This document shows, piece by piece, positions 1 through 5,684 of a stretch of DNA of 6,022 nt. The number at the start of each line of letters is the position of its first letter. The first letter of the stretch is position 1. A program made the position numbers and the translations under genes. The DNA is from Thermoleophilia bacterium (GTDB lineage: Bacteria > Actinomycetota > Thermoleophilia > Gaiellales > SKUG01). The notes below the pieces were generated by a model. It saw nothing but the letters and a program-made list of their open reading frames with translations, was not told where the DNA came from and ran no database searches. The stretch spans positions 1 through 6,022 of the forward strand of contig SKUG01000233.1 of assembly GCA_007122215.1 (NCBI GenBank), given 5' to 3'.

Positions 1-1584
1 GCACGAAACATCATCGGCCGCTTCCAGGAGCTGCCGGCCCGCGCCCGCTACATCATCCTGGGCGTTGCGATCACGACGCTCGTGGTGATGGTGCTCATCG
101 TGCGTGCGGCCACCTCGATGGAGATGGTGGTGCTCGCCGAGGGCGACCCCCGCGAGATCGGGCAGATGGAGACCGTCCTCGAGGATGCGGGCGTGCGCTA
201 CGACGTGGCCCGCCAGGGCACCCAGGTGCTCGTGCGTGGCACCGACCGGGACCTCTCGAGCGCCCGCGTGGCGCTCGCCGATGCGGGCCTCTTGAGCGGG
301 TCCGGCAACCACTACACCTACGAGAAGCTCATCGAGGAGCAGGGTGGGCGCACCATGGGCATGACCGAGCAGGAGTGGGAGCTCAACCGCCAGCGCCTGC
401 TCGAGGGCCTGATCGCCGCCGACATCGAGCGCATGAACGGCATCCGCGGCGCGAGCGTGCGCCTCACCCAGCCCGACGATGCGCTCTTCCGCAGCGAGCA
501 GGCCACCGCCACCGCCGCGGTGACGATCGACACCGGCAACGAGGGCGTCTCCGAGGCCCAGGTCCGGGCGATCCGGATGCTCGTCTCGCACGCGGTGGAG
601 AACCTGTCGGCCTCGGACGTTGCCATCATCGACCAGGATGGCAACGCCGTCAGCGAGGGCGGCAGCGGCGGCGACAGCGTCTTCACCGGCGCCCAGGCCG
701 TGCGCGAGGTCGAGCGGCGCTTCAACGCCGAGCAGGAGTCGCGGCTCAACGCCCACCTGCAGCGCATCGCCGGCCAGGACAACGTCACCGCACTGCTGAA
801 CACCAACCTCGACCTCGACTCGGTCGAGGAGCAGATCCAGCAGTTCGGTGGCGAGGAGAACCTGCAGGGCCCGATCCGGCAGACGCAGGTGGCCACCGAG
901 GACCTGCAGGTCGACGGTGGCACCACCGTGGGCGGTGTGGCCGGGGTTGGCACCAACGTCGGCGGCAACAACAACCAGTTCGCGGGGCTGCTGCCCACGG
1001 AGGGCCAGGACACCAACTTCGCGAGCACCGACACCGCAACGGTCTACGACAACGACTCGATCACGCAGATGGTGCAGCGCGCGCCGGGCCTCGTGAACGA
1101 CATGTCGCTCTCGATCGTCGCCAACCAGGACCTGCCGGCAGAGACCCTGGCAGCGGTCGACAACGTGGCCCGCACCTTCCTCGGCAAGGCCCAGGACCAG
1201 GCCGGGAACACCTATTCGATGACCACGGCACCGCTGCCGCAGGTCCGGGACCTCGAGGCCGAGGCCCTGCAGGCCGCACGCCGCGACGCGATCATCGGCT
1301 ACCTGAAGTGGCTGCTGCTCGGGCTCGGGCTGGTCTTCGTGGCACTGGCGCTGCGCCGCCAGCTCGCCGACCGCACCATGGAGCTGCTCGAGGCCGAGAA
1401 CGAGCTGCTCACGCTCGACGACGGCTTCGACCCGATCCCGCTGGCAGAGCTCGACGCGTCCTTCCGCCAGGAGCAGCTCGGCAACGCGGAACGGATGGCG
1501 CTGCAGCGGCGGGTCGAGCGGATCGCCAAGGACAAGCCCGACGAGACGGCCCTGCTGGTACGCAGCTGGCTGCATGAGAGGTGA
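1..1584 (+). CDS. fliF: Flagellar MS-ring protein FliF (5'-truncated by window edge)
   Basis: FliF forms the inner-membrane MS ring that houses the flagellar export gate and carries the FliG rotor ring. The frame is open from base 1, so the start codon lies outside the window; 527 codons are visible and probably only a short N-terminal piece is missing. In window numbering, residues about 17-34 form the first membrane helix (YIILGVAITTLVVMVLIV). About 44-100 match the first ring-building (YscJ/FliF) domain, and about 120-220 the second, including an EWELNRQRLLEGL stretch where family members carry an EGELARTI-like motif. About 230-405 are the third domain, with a Gly/Asn-rich insert near 304-330 as in the FliF beta-collar. 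A second membrane helix spans about 431-451. The tail (about 500-526, IAKDKPDETALLVRSWLHE) matches the family's FliG-binding end. The stop overlaps the fliG start region. An internal GTG/ATG near base 82-90 is not the real start, because it would cut the first membrane helix. Confidence 0.96.
   Translation, partial: ARNIIGRFQELPARARYIILGVAITTLVVMVLIVRAATSMEMVVLAEGDPREIGQMETVLEDAGVRYDVARQGTQVLVRGTDRDLSSARVALADAGLLSGSGNHYTYEKLIEEQGGRTMGMTEQEWELNRQRLLEGLIAADIERMNGIRGASVRLTQPDDALFRSEQATATAAVTIDTGNEGVSEAQVRAIRMLVSHAVENLSASDVAIIDQDGNAVSEGGSGGDSVFTGAQAVREVERRFNAEQESRLNAHLQRIAGQDNVTALLNTNLDLDSVEEQIQQFGGEENLQGPIRQTQVATEDLQVDGGTTVGGVAGVGTNVGGNNNQFAGLLPTEGQDTNFASTDTATVYDNDSITQMVQRAPGLVNDMSLSIVANQDLPAETLAAVDNVARTFLGKAQDQAGNTYSMTTAPLPQVRDLEAEALQAARRDAIIGYLKWLLLGLGLVFVALALRRQLADRTMELLEAENELLTLDDGFDPIPLAELDASFRQEQLGNAERMALQRRVERIAKDKPDETALLVRSWLHER
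1578..1584 (+). promoter_or_regulatory. Ribosome binding site deciding the fliG start
   Basis: GAGGTGA matches the anti-Shine-Dalgarno sequence over seven bases and contains the fliF stop codon. Its spacing of 5 bases favours ATG 1590 over the starts at 1581 and 1584, which overlap the site itself. The layout suggests ribosomes finishing fliF restart on fliG. Confidence 0.6.
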
Positions 1585-1589
1585 TGGTG

Positions 1590-2654
1590 ATGGACCAGCT
1601 TCCCGACGCACTCAAGGCCGAGGATCCCGCCCTCATCGCAGAGGAGCAGTGGACCGACATCGACGGGCGCCGCAAGGCAGCCGTCTTCATCATCTCGCTC
1701 GGTCCCGAGCTCGCCAGCGAGGTCTTCAAGCACCTGCGCCAGGATGAGATCGACGACCTGATCCTCGAGATCGCGAGCATGGAGGGCGTCGACTCGCGCG
1801 CCCGTGACCTCGTGATGGAGGAGTTCTTCCAGCTCCACGTCGCCCAGGACTACGTCTCCGAGGGCGGGCTCGACTACGCCCGGGACATCCTCGTCAAGGC
1901 GGTGGGCGAGGAGCGCGCGACCGACATCATCTCCCGGCTGTCGAGCTTCGTGCAGGTCGCGCCGTTCGAGTTCCTGCGCCGCTCGGATCCCCAGCAGCTG
2001 ACGAACTTCATCCAGCACGAGCACCCGCAGACGATCGCGCTGATCCTCGCCTACCTGCCGCACGAGACATCGTCCCAGATCCTCGCGGACCTGCCCGAGC
2101 GCCTGCAGTCCGACGTCGCGATGCGGATCGCGGTGATGGACCGCACCGCGCCCGAGGTGATCAAGCAGGTCGAGGACGTGATGGAGTCCAAGCTCGCGGC
2201 GATCATCAACCAGGACTTCACCGCGGCCGGCGGCGTGCAGTCGCTGGTGGAGATGCTCAACAACGTCGACCGCACGACCGAGCGGCACATCCTCGAGTCG
2301 CTCGACGAGTCCAACCCGGAGCTCGCCGAGGAGATCCGCAAGCTGATGTTCGTCTTCGAGGACATCCTGCTGCTCGACGACCGCTCCATGCAGCAGCTGC
2401 TGAAGGAGGTCGACATCAAGGAGGTCGGCCTCGCCCTGAAGGGGACCTCGGAGGAGGTCCAGGACAAGGTCTTCTCGAACATCTCCCAGCGCGCATCGGT
2501 GATGCTGCGCGAGGACATGGCGTTCATGGGGCCCCAGCGCCGCAAGAACATCGAGGAGGCCCAGCAGAAGATCGTCGGGATCGTCCGGCGGCTGGAGGAG
2601 GCGGGCAAGATCGTCATCTCCCGCGGCGGCGGCGACGACGAGCTCGTGGCCTAG
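1590..2654 (+). CDS. fliG: Flagellar motor switch protein FliG
   Basis: FliG is the rotor protein that binds the FliF tail, meets the stator and sets torque and rotation sense together with FliM. From the ATG at 1590 it has 354 residues, a normal length (E. coli about 331). The N-terminal FliF-binding domain starts with GRRKAAVFIISLG (26-38). The middle domain carries the EHPQ motif (144-147) used for FliM contact. The MFVF motif (253-256) and a C-terminal torque helix follow. By alignment from memory with E. coli, the functional charged residues are present: K284, R301, E308 (for D288), D309 and R317. The start is ambiguous: GTG 1581, ATG 1584, GTG 1587 and ATG 1590 are four consecutive in-frame start codons. 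I prefer 1590 because GAGGTGA (1578-1584) then sits 5 bases upstream as a ribosome binding site. From 1581 the product would be 357 residues and overlap fliF. Confidence 0.97.
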   Translation: MDQLPDALKAEDPALIAEEQWTDIDGRRKAAVFIISLGPELASEVFKHLRQDEIDDLILEIASMEGVDSRARDLVMEEFFQLHVAQDYVSEGGLDYARDILVKAVGEERATDIISRLSSFVQVAPFEFLRRSDPQQLTNFIQHEHPQTIALILAYLPHETSSQILADLPERLQSDVAMRIAVMDRTAPEVIKQVEDVMESKLAAIINQDFTAAGGVQSLVEMLNNVDRTTERHILESLDESNPELAEEIRKLMFVFEDILLLDDRSMQQLLKEVDIKEVGLALKGTSEEVQDKVFSNISQRASVMLREDMAFMGPQRRKNIEEAQQKIVGIVRRLEEAGKIVISRGGGDDELVA

Positions 2655-2658
2655 GAGG
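2653..2658 (+). promoter_or_regulatory. Ribosome binding site of fliH
   Basis: AGGAGG overlaps the last two bases of the fliG TAG stop and lies 11 bases before the GTG start of fliH. It is a full consensus site and supports a GTG start that would otherwise look doubtful. Confidence 0.7.
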
Positions 2659-2669
2659 ACCTCGACACC

Positions 2670-3491
2670 GTGGCATTCCAGCCGGACATCCCCGACACGC
2701 CCCCGATGCCCGCCAGCGAGGCGGGAGCAGGGTGGTCGCGGCCGCGCGCGGTCCCGGTTGCCGAGGCCCTGTCAGCCGTCGAGCTGCCCGACCTCGGCGC
2801 CGAGATCGAGGAGCTCGCCGCCGCCCAGGTGCGCGAGCTCGAGGCCGAGGCGCAGGCGCGCGCGGCAGCGATCATCGCCGAGGCCGAGGCCCAGGCCGGC
2901 GCGGTGCGTGCCCGGGCCTACGAGGACGGCTTTGCCGCCGGGCACGCCGAGGGCATCTCGGCCGCCGATCGCGACAGCGCAGGGGTCATCCAGGTGGCCG
3001 AGGAGGTCGCCGCCTCGCTGGTGGCCGAGCGCGACCAGCAGCTGGCCGATGCCGAGTCGGAGCTCGTCGAGCTGTCCATCCACGTGGCCTCGCGGGTGCT
3101 CAACACCGCGCTGGAGGTCGACCCGTCGATCGTTGCCGAGGTCTTCCGGGGCGCGCTGCGCCGTGCCTTCCACCGGGAGACGGTGCACGTGCTCGCGCAT
3201 CCGGATGACCTCGCGCTGCTGCGCGAGCTCGGGCCCCGGGTCGCCGCGGAGCTCGGCGGTGTCGAGCACCTGCACTTCCTCGAGGAGCGCCGGATCAGTC
3301 GCGGCAGCATCGTCGTGCGGACCCCCGCCGGCGAGGTCGATGCCACCATCGACGGGAAGCTCGACCGGATCGCCGATGCGCTGCGTGAGCAGGCATCGCA
3401 GCGACGGGCGCGACACACGCACGGAGGCGGTGGGCAGGATGCCCCCGCAGGCAGCCAGGATGGCAGCGGAGCCGTCGAGCCAGGGGCATGA
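2670..3491 (+). CDS. fliH: Flagellar export ATPase regulator FliH
   Basis: FliH dimers bind the FliI ATPase, restrain its activity and tether it to the C ring and export gate; it is related to the peripheral stalk of F/V-type ATPases. The product has 273 residues, starting at GTG 2670 after a strong AGGAGG. Residues 1-35 are a Pro-rich leader. About 40-135 are a long Ala/Glu-rich helical, coiled-coil-like region holding a G87-xxx-G91-xxx-G95 run (EDGFAAGHAEG), a hallmark of FliH. About 130-245 match the C-terminal domain: ELSIHVASRVLNTALEVDP, then HPDD, then RISRGSIVVRTPAGEVDATID. The last 25 or so residues are a low-complexity Gly/Gln/Ser tail (HGGGGQDAPAGSQDGSG) that I would not expect to be conserved. 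The stop overlaps the fliI ATG by four bases. FliH proteins diverge strongly, so the call rests on these motifs plus position between fliG and fliI. Confidence 0.93.
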   Translation: MAFQPDIPDTPPMPASEAGAGWSRPRAVPVAEALSAVELPDLGAEIEELAAAQVRELEAEAQARAAAIIAEAEAQAGAVRARAYEDGFAAGHAEGISAADRDSAGVIQVAEEVAASLVAERDQQLADAESELVELSIHVASRVLNTALEVDPSIVAEVFRGALRRAFHRETVHVLAHPDDLALLRELGPRVAAELGGVEHLHFLEERRISRGSIVVRTPAGEVDATIDGKLDRIADALREQASQRRARHTHGGGGQDAPAGSQDGSGAVEPGA

Positions 3492-4819
3492 GCGGCCTCG
3501 ACGGCTACCACGAGGTCATCGACCGGCTCGACCCCTACGGCCTGGGCGGATCCGTCACCCAGGTGATCGGGCTGGTGATCGAGGCCACCGGGCCCGAGGC
3601 ACGAATCGGTGAGCTCTGCCGGATCCGTCACGATCGCCGCTCCGAGCCCGTGGATGCCGAGGTCGTTGGCTTCCGCGAGGGCCGCACGCTGCTGATGCCG
3701 ATCGGGCCGATGGAGGGCATCTCTCCAGGTGACGAGGTCGTGGCGACGGGGCATCCGATGAGGATCCCCGTTGGACCGGGGCTCCTGGGGCGGGTGCTGG
3801 ATGGTGCCGGGCGCCCGATGGACGACAGGGGCGAGCTGTCGGGCATCACGGGCCGACGACCGCTGCACGCAGCGCCGCCGTCGGCGCTCTCGCGCGAGCG
3901 GATCGACAGCCAGCTGCCGCTCGGGGTGCGCTGCATGGACGCCCTCATCCCCTGTGGACGCGGACAGCGGCTGGGCGTCTTTGCCGGATCCGGGGTCGGC
4001 AAGTCCTCGCTGCTGGGGATGATGGCGCGCGGGACTGCGGCCGACATCAACGTGATCGCGCTGGTCGGTGAGCGTGGGCGCGAGGTCCGGGAGTTCATCG
4101 AGCGGGACCTCGGCGAGGAGGGGATGGCGCGCACGGTGATCGTCTGCGCCACCGGGGACGAGCCGGCGCTGATGCGCATCAACGCAGCGTTTGCCGCCAC
4201 GGCCATCGCGGAGTCGTTCCGGGACGAGGGTCACGACGTGCTGCTGATGATGGACTCGGTCACCCGCTTCGCGCTGGCCCAGCGCGAGATCGGCCTGGCC
4301 ATCGGGGAGCCGCCGGCCACGCGCGGCTACACCCCGAGCGTGTTCGCGGCCCTGCCGCGGCTGCTCGAGCGCGCCGGCACCGCCGAGCGGGGCTCGATCA
4401 CCGGCCTCTACACCGTGCTCGTCGAGGGCGACGACATGAACGAGCCCGTCGCCGACTCGGTCCGCGGCATCCTCGATGGGCACGTCGTGCTCAGCCGTCG
4501 CCTCGCCCACCGCAACCACTTCCCGGCGATCGACGTGCTGCAGTCGGTCAGCCGCCTGCAGTCGGAGCTCCTCGAGGCAGACGAGCAGCGGGCGGCAGCA
4601 GCCATCCGTCGATCGCTCGCGACCTACGCGGAGAAGGAGGACCTGATCACCATCGGGGCCTACGCCGTCGGGTCGGATCCGCACATCGACTACGCCATCG
4701 CCAAGAAGCACGAGTTCGACGGGTTCCTGCGCCAGGACCTCGGCGAGGTCACCGGTGCGCCCGAGGCCCGCTCGCGGATGGTGGAGCTCGCCGCCGACGC
4801 GCTGCCCGATGTCTTCTGA
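3488..4819 (+). CDS. fliI: Flagellum-specific export ATPase FliI
   Basis: FliI is the hexameric ATPase of the flagellar type III export apparatus; it helps deliver export substrates to the gate in the cytoplasm below the MS ring. The 443-residue length is typical of the family. An F1-like N-terminal beta-barrel domain spans about 20-95. The Walker A loop is AGSGVGKSS (166-174, with K172). GERGREVREFIE (194-205) carries the expected catalytic-glutamate segment. Walker B is VLLMMDSVTRFA (251-262, D256), followed by GEPPATRGYTPSVFA (273-287). PAIDVLQSVS (346-355) fits the ATP synthase alpha/beta signature P-[SAP]-[LIV]-[DNH]-x3-S-x-S. All key residues look intact. The GEPPATRGYTPSVF and GERGREVREF segments separate FliI from F1 beta subunits. 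It starts at an ATG overlapping the fliH stop (ATGA, 3488-3491), so translation is probably coupled. The stop is followed by an unusual 382-base gap before fliJ. Confidence 0.98.
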   Translation: MSGLDGYHEVIDRLDPYGLGGSVTQVIGLVIEATGPEARIGELCRIRHDRRSEPVDAEVVGFREGRTLLMPIGPMEGISPGDEVVATGHPMRIPVGPGLLGRVLDGAGRPMDDRGELSGITGRRPLHAAPPSALSRERIDSQLPLGVRCMDALIPCGRGQRLGVFAGSGVGKSSLLGMMARGTAADINVIALVGERGREVREFIERDLGEEGMARTVIVCATGDEPALMRINAAFAATAIAESFRDEGHDVLLMMDSVTRFALAQREIGLAIGEPPATRGYTPSVFAALPRLLERAGTAERGSITGLYTVLVEGDDMNEPVADSVRGILDGHVVLSRRLAHRNHFPAIDVLQSVSRLQSELLEADEQRAAAAIRRSLATYAEKEDLITIGAYAVGSDPHIDYAIAKKHEFDGFLRQDLGEVTGAPEARSRMVELAADALPDVF

Positions 4820-4954
4820 CCCGGCCGCCGCGCTGCCGGACTCCTCCTGACCACACCCGCCTGCGCATCGTCGCCTGCGCGATTCCGCGAGCCCGCTGGC
4901 CGACCCAGGCAGCACTGCGAGGCCTCGTCGAGCTCGGATGTCGGCTCGTTCCCC

Positions 4955-5007
4955 ATGCGCGTACGATCCTTCACCGCTACGGTGCCGAATCGTCCGCGGA
5001 TGCGGGG
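4955..5007 (+). repeat. Direct repeat, copy 1
   Basis: Begins ATGCGCGTACGATC and ends ATCGTCCGCGGATGCGGGG. Against copy 2 it has 47 of 53 aligned bases identical, with one single-base gap. Copy starts are 62 bases apart. The conserved ends (14 and about 14 bases without change) flank a more variable middle. It contains two instances of the short element: near 4965-4980 (GATCCTTCACCGCTAC) and 4988-5003 (AATCGTCCGCGGATGC). Confidence 0.85.
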
Positions 5008-5016
5008 TGCTCCTGG

Positions 5017-5070
5017 ATGCGCGTACGATCGTGCACCGATACGCGGCCGGATCGTCCGCGGATGCCGGGG
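5017..5070 (+). repeat. Direct repeat, copy 2
   Basis: Second copy of the 53-54 bp repeat, with short elements at 5027-5042 (GATCGTGCACCGATAC) and 5050-5065 (GATCGTCCGCGGATGC). The two elements are 23 bases apart, exactly as in copy 1. The first contains ATCG and CGAT arms around five bases, and the palindrome ACGATCGT (5025-5032) overlaps it. The GGGG at its end is the first G-tract of the downstream cluster. Confidence 0.85.
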
Positions 5071-5113
5071 ACGCCCGGGGGAGGGCCGGGGGACGTCAGG
5101 GGAGGGCCGAGGG
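5067..5113 (+). promoter_or_regulatory. Putative G-quadruplex cluster in the fliJ leader
   Basis: Seven tracts of three or more G lie on the + strand: 5067-5070, 5077-5081, 5083-5085, 5088-5092, 5099-5102, 5104-5106 and 5111-5113. Loops are 6, 1, 2, 6, 1 and 4 bases, so the G3+N1-7 rule is met with tracts to spare. Because the G-strand is the mRNA-like strand, any transcript crossing the gap could fold it as RNA about 90 bases before the fliJ start. Folding and function are inferred. Confidence 0.5.
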
Positions 5114-5132
5114 TGTTTGCAGAACGGACAGC

Positions 5133-5175
5133 ATGATCGCGGCCGATACAGGCGGGCACGATCGCTGCCGATGCC
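5133..5175 (+). repeat. Diverged third copy of the repeat pair
   Basis: This stretch aligns with 5025-5066 of copy 2 when small gaps are allowed. It holds two short elements, GATCGCGGCCGATAC (5135-5149) and GATCGCTGCCGATGC (5160-5174), 25 bases apart. Each has ATCG and CGAT arms separated by four bases, so each is a small inverted repeat. It ends just before the fliJ ribosome binding site. The match to the other copies is looser and could partly reflect GC-rich vocabulary common in this genome. Confidence 0.5.
5142..5149 (+). promoter_or_regulatory. Possible sigma-28/WhiG-type -10 box
   Basis: GCCGATAC matches seven of eight bases of the GCCGATAA -10 consensus of flagellar sigma-28 promoters. 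The expected TAAA -35 is not present: at 15-16 bases upstream the sequence reads GAACG. The word is also part of the repeated element, so it may be a regulator site instead of a promoter. Low confidence. Confidence 0.2.
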
Positions 5176-5182
5176 ATGCGGG

Positions 5183-5188
5183 AAGGAG
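5183..5188 (+). promoter_or_regulatory. Ribosome binding site of fliJ
   Basis: AAGGAG, continuing as AAGGAGTGA, lies 13 bases before ATG 5202, slightly longer than usual. It is the best site nearby and fixes the fliJ start against the upstream in-frame starts (for example 4938), which have no homology-like sequence behind them. Confidence 0.6.
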
Positions 5189-5201
5189 TGACACCTGCAC
5201 C

Positions 5202-5684
5202 ATGCGGCGATTCCGATTCAACCTGGAAGGCGTGCTCGACCTGCGCAGGCAGGCCGAGCAGGAGGTGCGCCAGCACCTCGCTGCCGCGCTGGCCCACCGC
5301 AGCCGCCTGCAGGACCAGCTCGACGCGGCGATCGATGCCGAGCGCTCCCTCAACGAGTACTTCCGAACCAACCGCCTGTCGGTGCTGCAGATGCAGCTCC
5401 AGACGACCCACGGCGAGCATGCCCGGCAGCGCATCGTCGATGCCCGCGTGCAGCTGCACCACCAGGACGAGGAGATCGGCAGGATCCGGGAGCGGCTGGT
5501 CGCCGCCGCCGCTGCCCGAACGGCGCTCGAGCGGCTCCGCGAGCAGCGGCGAGATGAGCACAGGCGCAGCGCCCAGGCCGCCGAGCAGGCCGAGCTCGAC
5601 GAGCTGGCCGTGCTGCGCCACGCACGCGCCTCGGCGGGCCCGCTGGGTGCGGCAGGAGCCGCCGGCGTCGGGGTGGCGGCATGA
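5202..5684 (+). CDS. fliJ: Flagellar export protein FliJ
   Basis: FliJ is a small coiled-coil protein that sits in the centre of the FliI hexamer like the gamma stalk of F1, links it to the export gate and helps cycle chaperones. The product has 160 residues; E. coli FliJ has 147. It opens with the family's usual start, FRFNLEGVLDLRRQAEQE (4-21). It continues as an almost unbroken, heptad-friendly helical hairpin of charged and Leu/Ala residues, with LERLREQRRDEHRRSAQAAEQ (109-129) and LDELA (132-136) matching the conserved second arm. The last 20 or so residues are an Ala/Gly-rich tail (GPLGAAGAAGVGVAA) that looks disordered. The ATG at 5202 is chosen because family similarity begins at once and a Shine-Dalgarno sequence precedes it, although the frame is open further upstream. 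The stop overlaps the next ATG. Identity rests on fold type, motif and place after fliI. Confidence 0.92.
   Translation: MRRFRFNLEGVLDLRRQAEQEVRQHLAAALAHRSRLQDQLDAAIDAERSLNEYFRTNRLSVLQMQLQTTHGEHARQRIVDARVQLHHQDEEIGRIRERLVAAAAARTALERLREQRRDEHRRSAQAAEQAELDELAVLRHARASAGPLGAAGAAGVGVAA

Larger units (their letters stand above)
4820..5201 (+). other. Gene-free gap between fliI and fliJ with repeats and G-tracts
   Basis: No convincing gene lies here. Frames open through it read as Arg/Pro/Gly-rich nonsense, for example a 78-codon frame from 4955. Reading upstream from FliJ in its own frame gives a 5' extension to 4938 with no resemblance to FliJ. The first part (4820-4950) shows only short palindromes, CGAGGCCTCG at 4918-4927 and CGAGCTCG at 4929-4936, with no clear terminator. 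The second part (4955-5175) holds the direct repeats, the six-copy element, the G-tract cluster and a possible promoter box listed separately. The fliJ ribosome binding site closes the gap. In most genomes fliI and fliJ nearly touch, so the gap suggests separate control of fliJ and the downstream genes, or an inserted sequence. Confidence 0.75.

Noticed and set aside
1299..2288. 329-codon minus-strand open frame across fliF and fliG
   Set aside because: The His/Asp/Leu/Arg-biased product is typical of antisense to a GC-rich gene, and fliF and fliG on the other strand are unmistakable.
2918..4915. 665-codon open frame on the minus strand
   Set aside because: It lies antisense across fliH and fliI, reads as Arg/Ala/Ser/Pro-rich sequence with no recognisable domain, and is what GC-rich codon use produces opposite real genes.
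4860..4948. Rho-independent terminator after fliI
   Set aside because: Only weak stems exist: GCGCA/TGCGC near 4863-4880, and CGAGC/GCTCG at 4929-4933 and 4944-4948. There is no T-run after either, and such short stems are expected by chance at this GC content.
4955..5175. CRISPR array
   Set aside because: The repeats differ internally, there are only two good copies, the spacing is uneven, and there is no constant repeat with unique spacers.
4955..5191. 78-codon frame ending near the fliJ ribosome binding site
   Set aside because: It has an Arg/Gly-rich composition, no ribosome binding site, and the two repeat copies fall in different frames, so the repeat is not a protein repeat.
4938..5201. 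N-terminal extension of FliJ by 88 codons
   Set aside because: The frame is open, but the extra sequence has no FliJ character and crosses the direct repeats. The family start motif begins right after ATG 5202, which has its own ribosome binding site.
4820..5201. Insertion sequence or MITE remnant
   Set aside because: I found no terminal inverted repeats, target-site duplication or transposase fragment bounding the gap.
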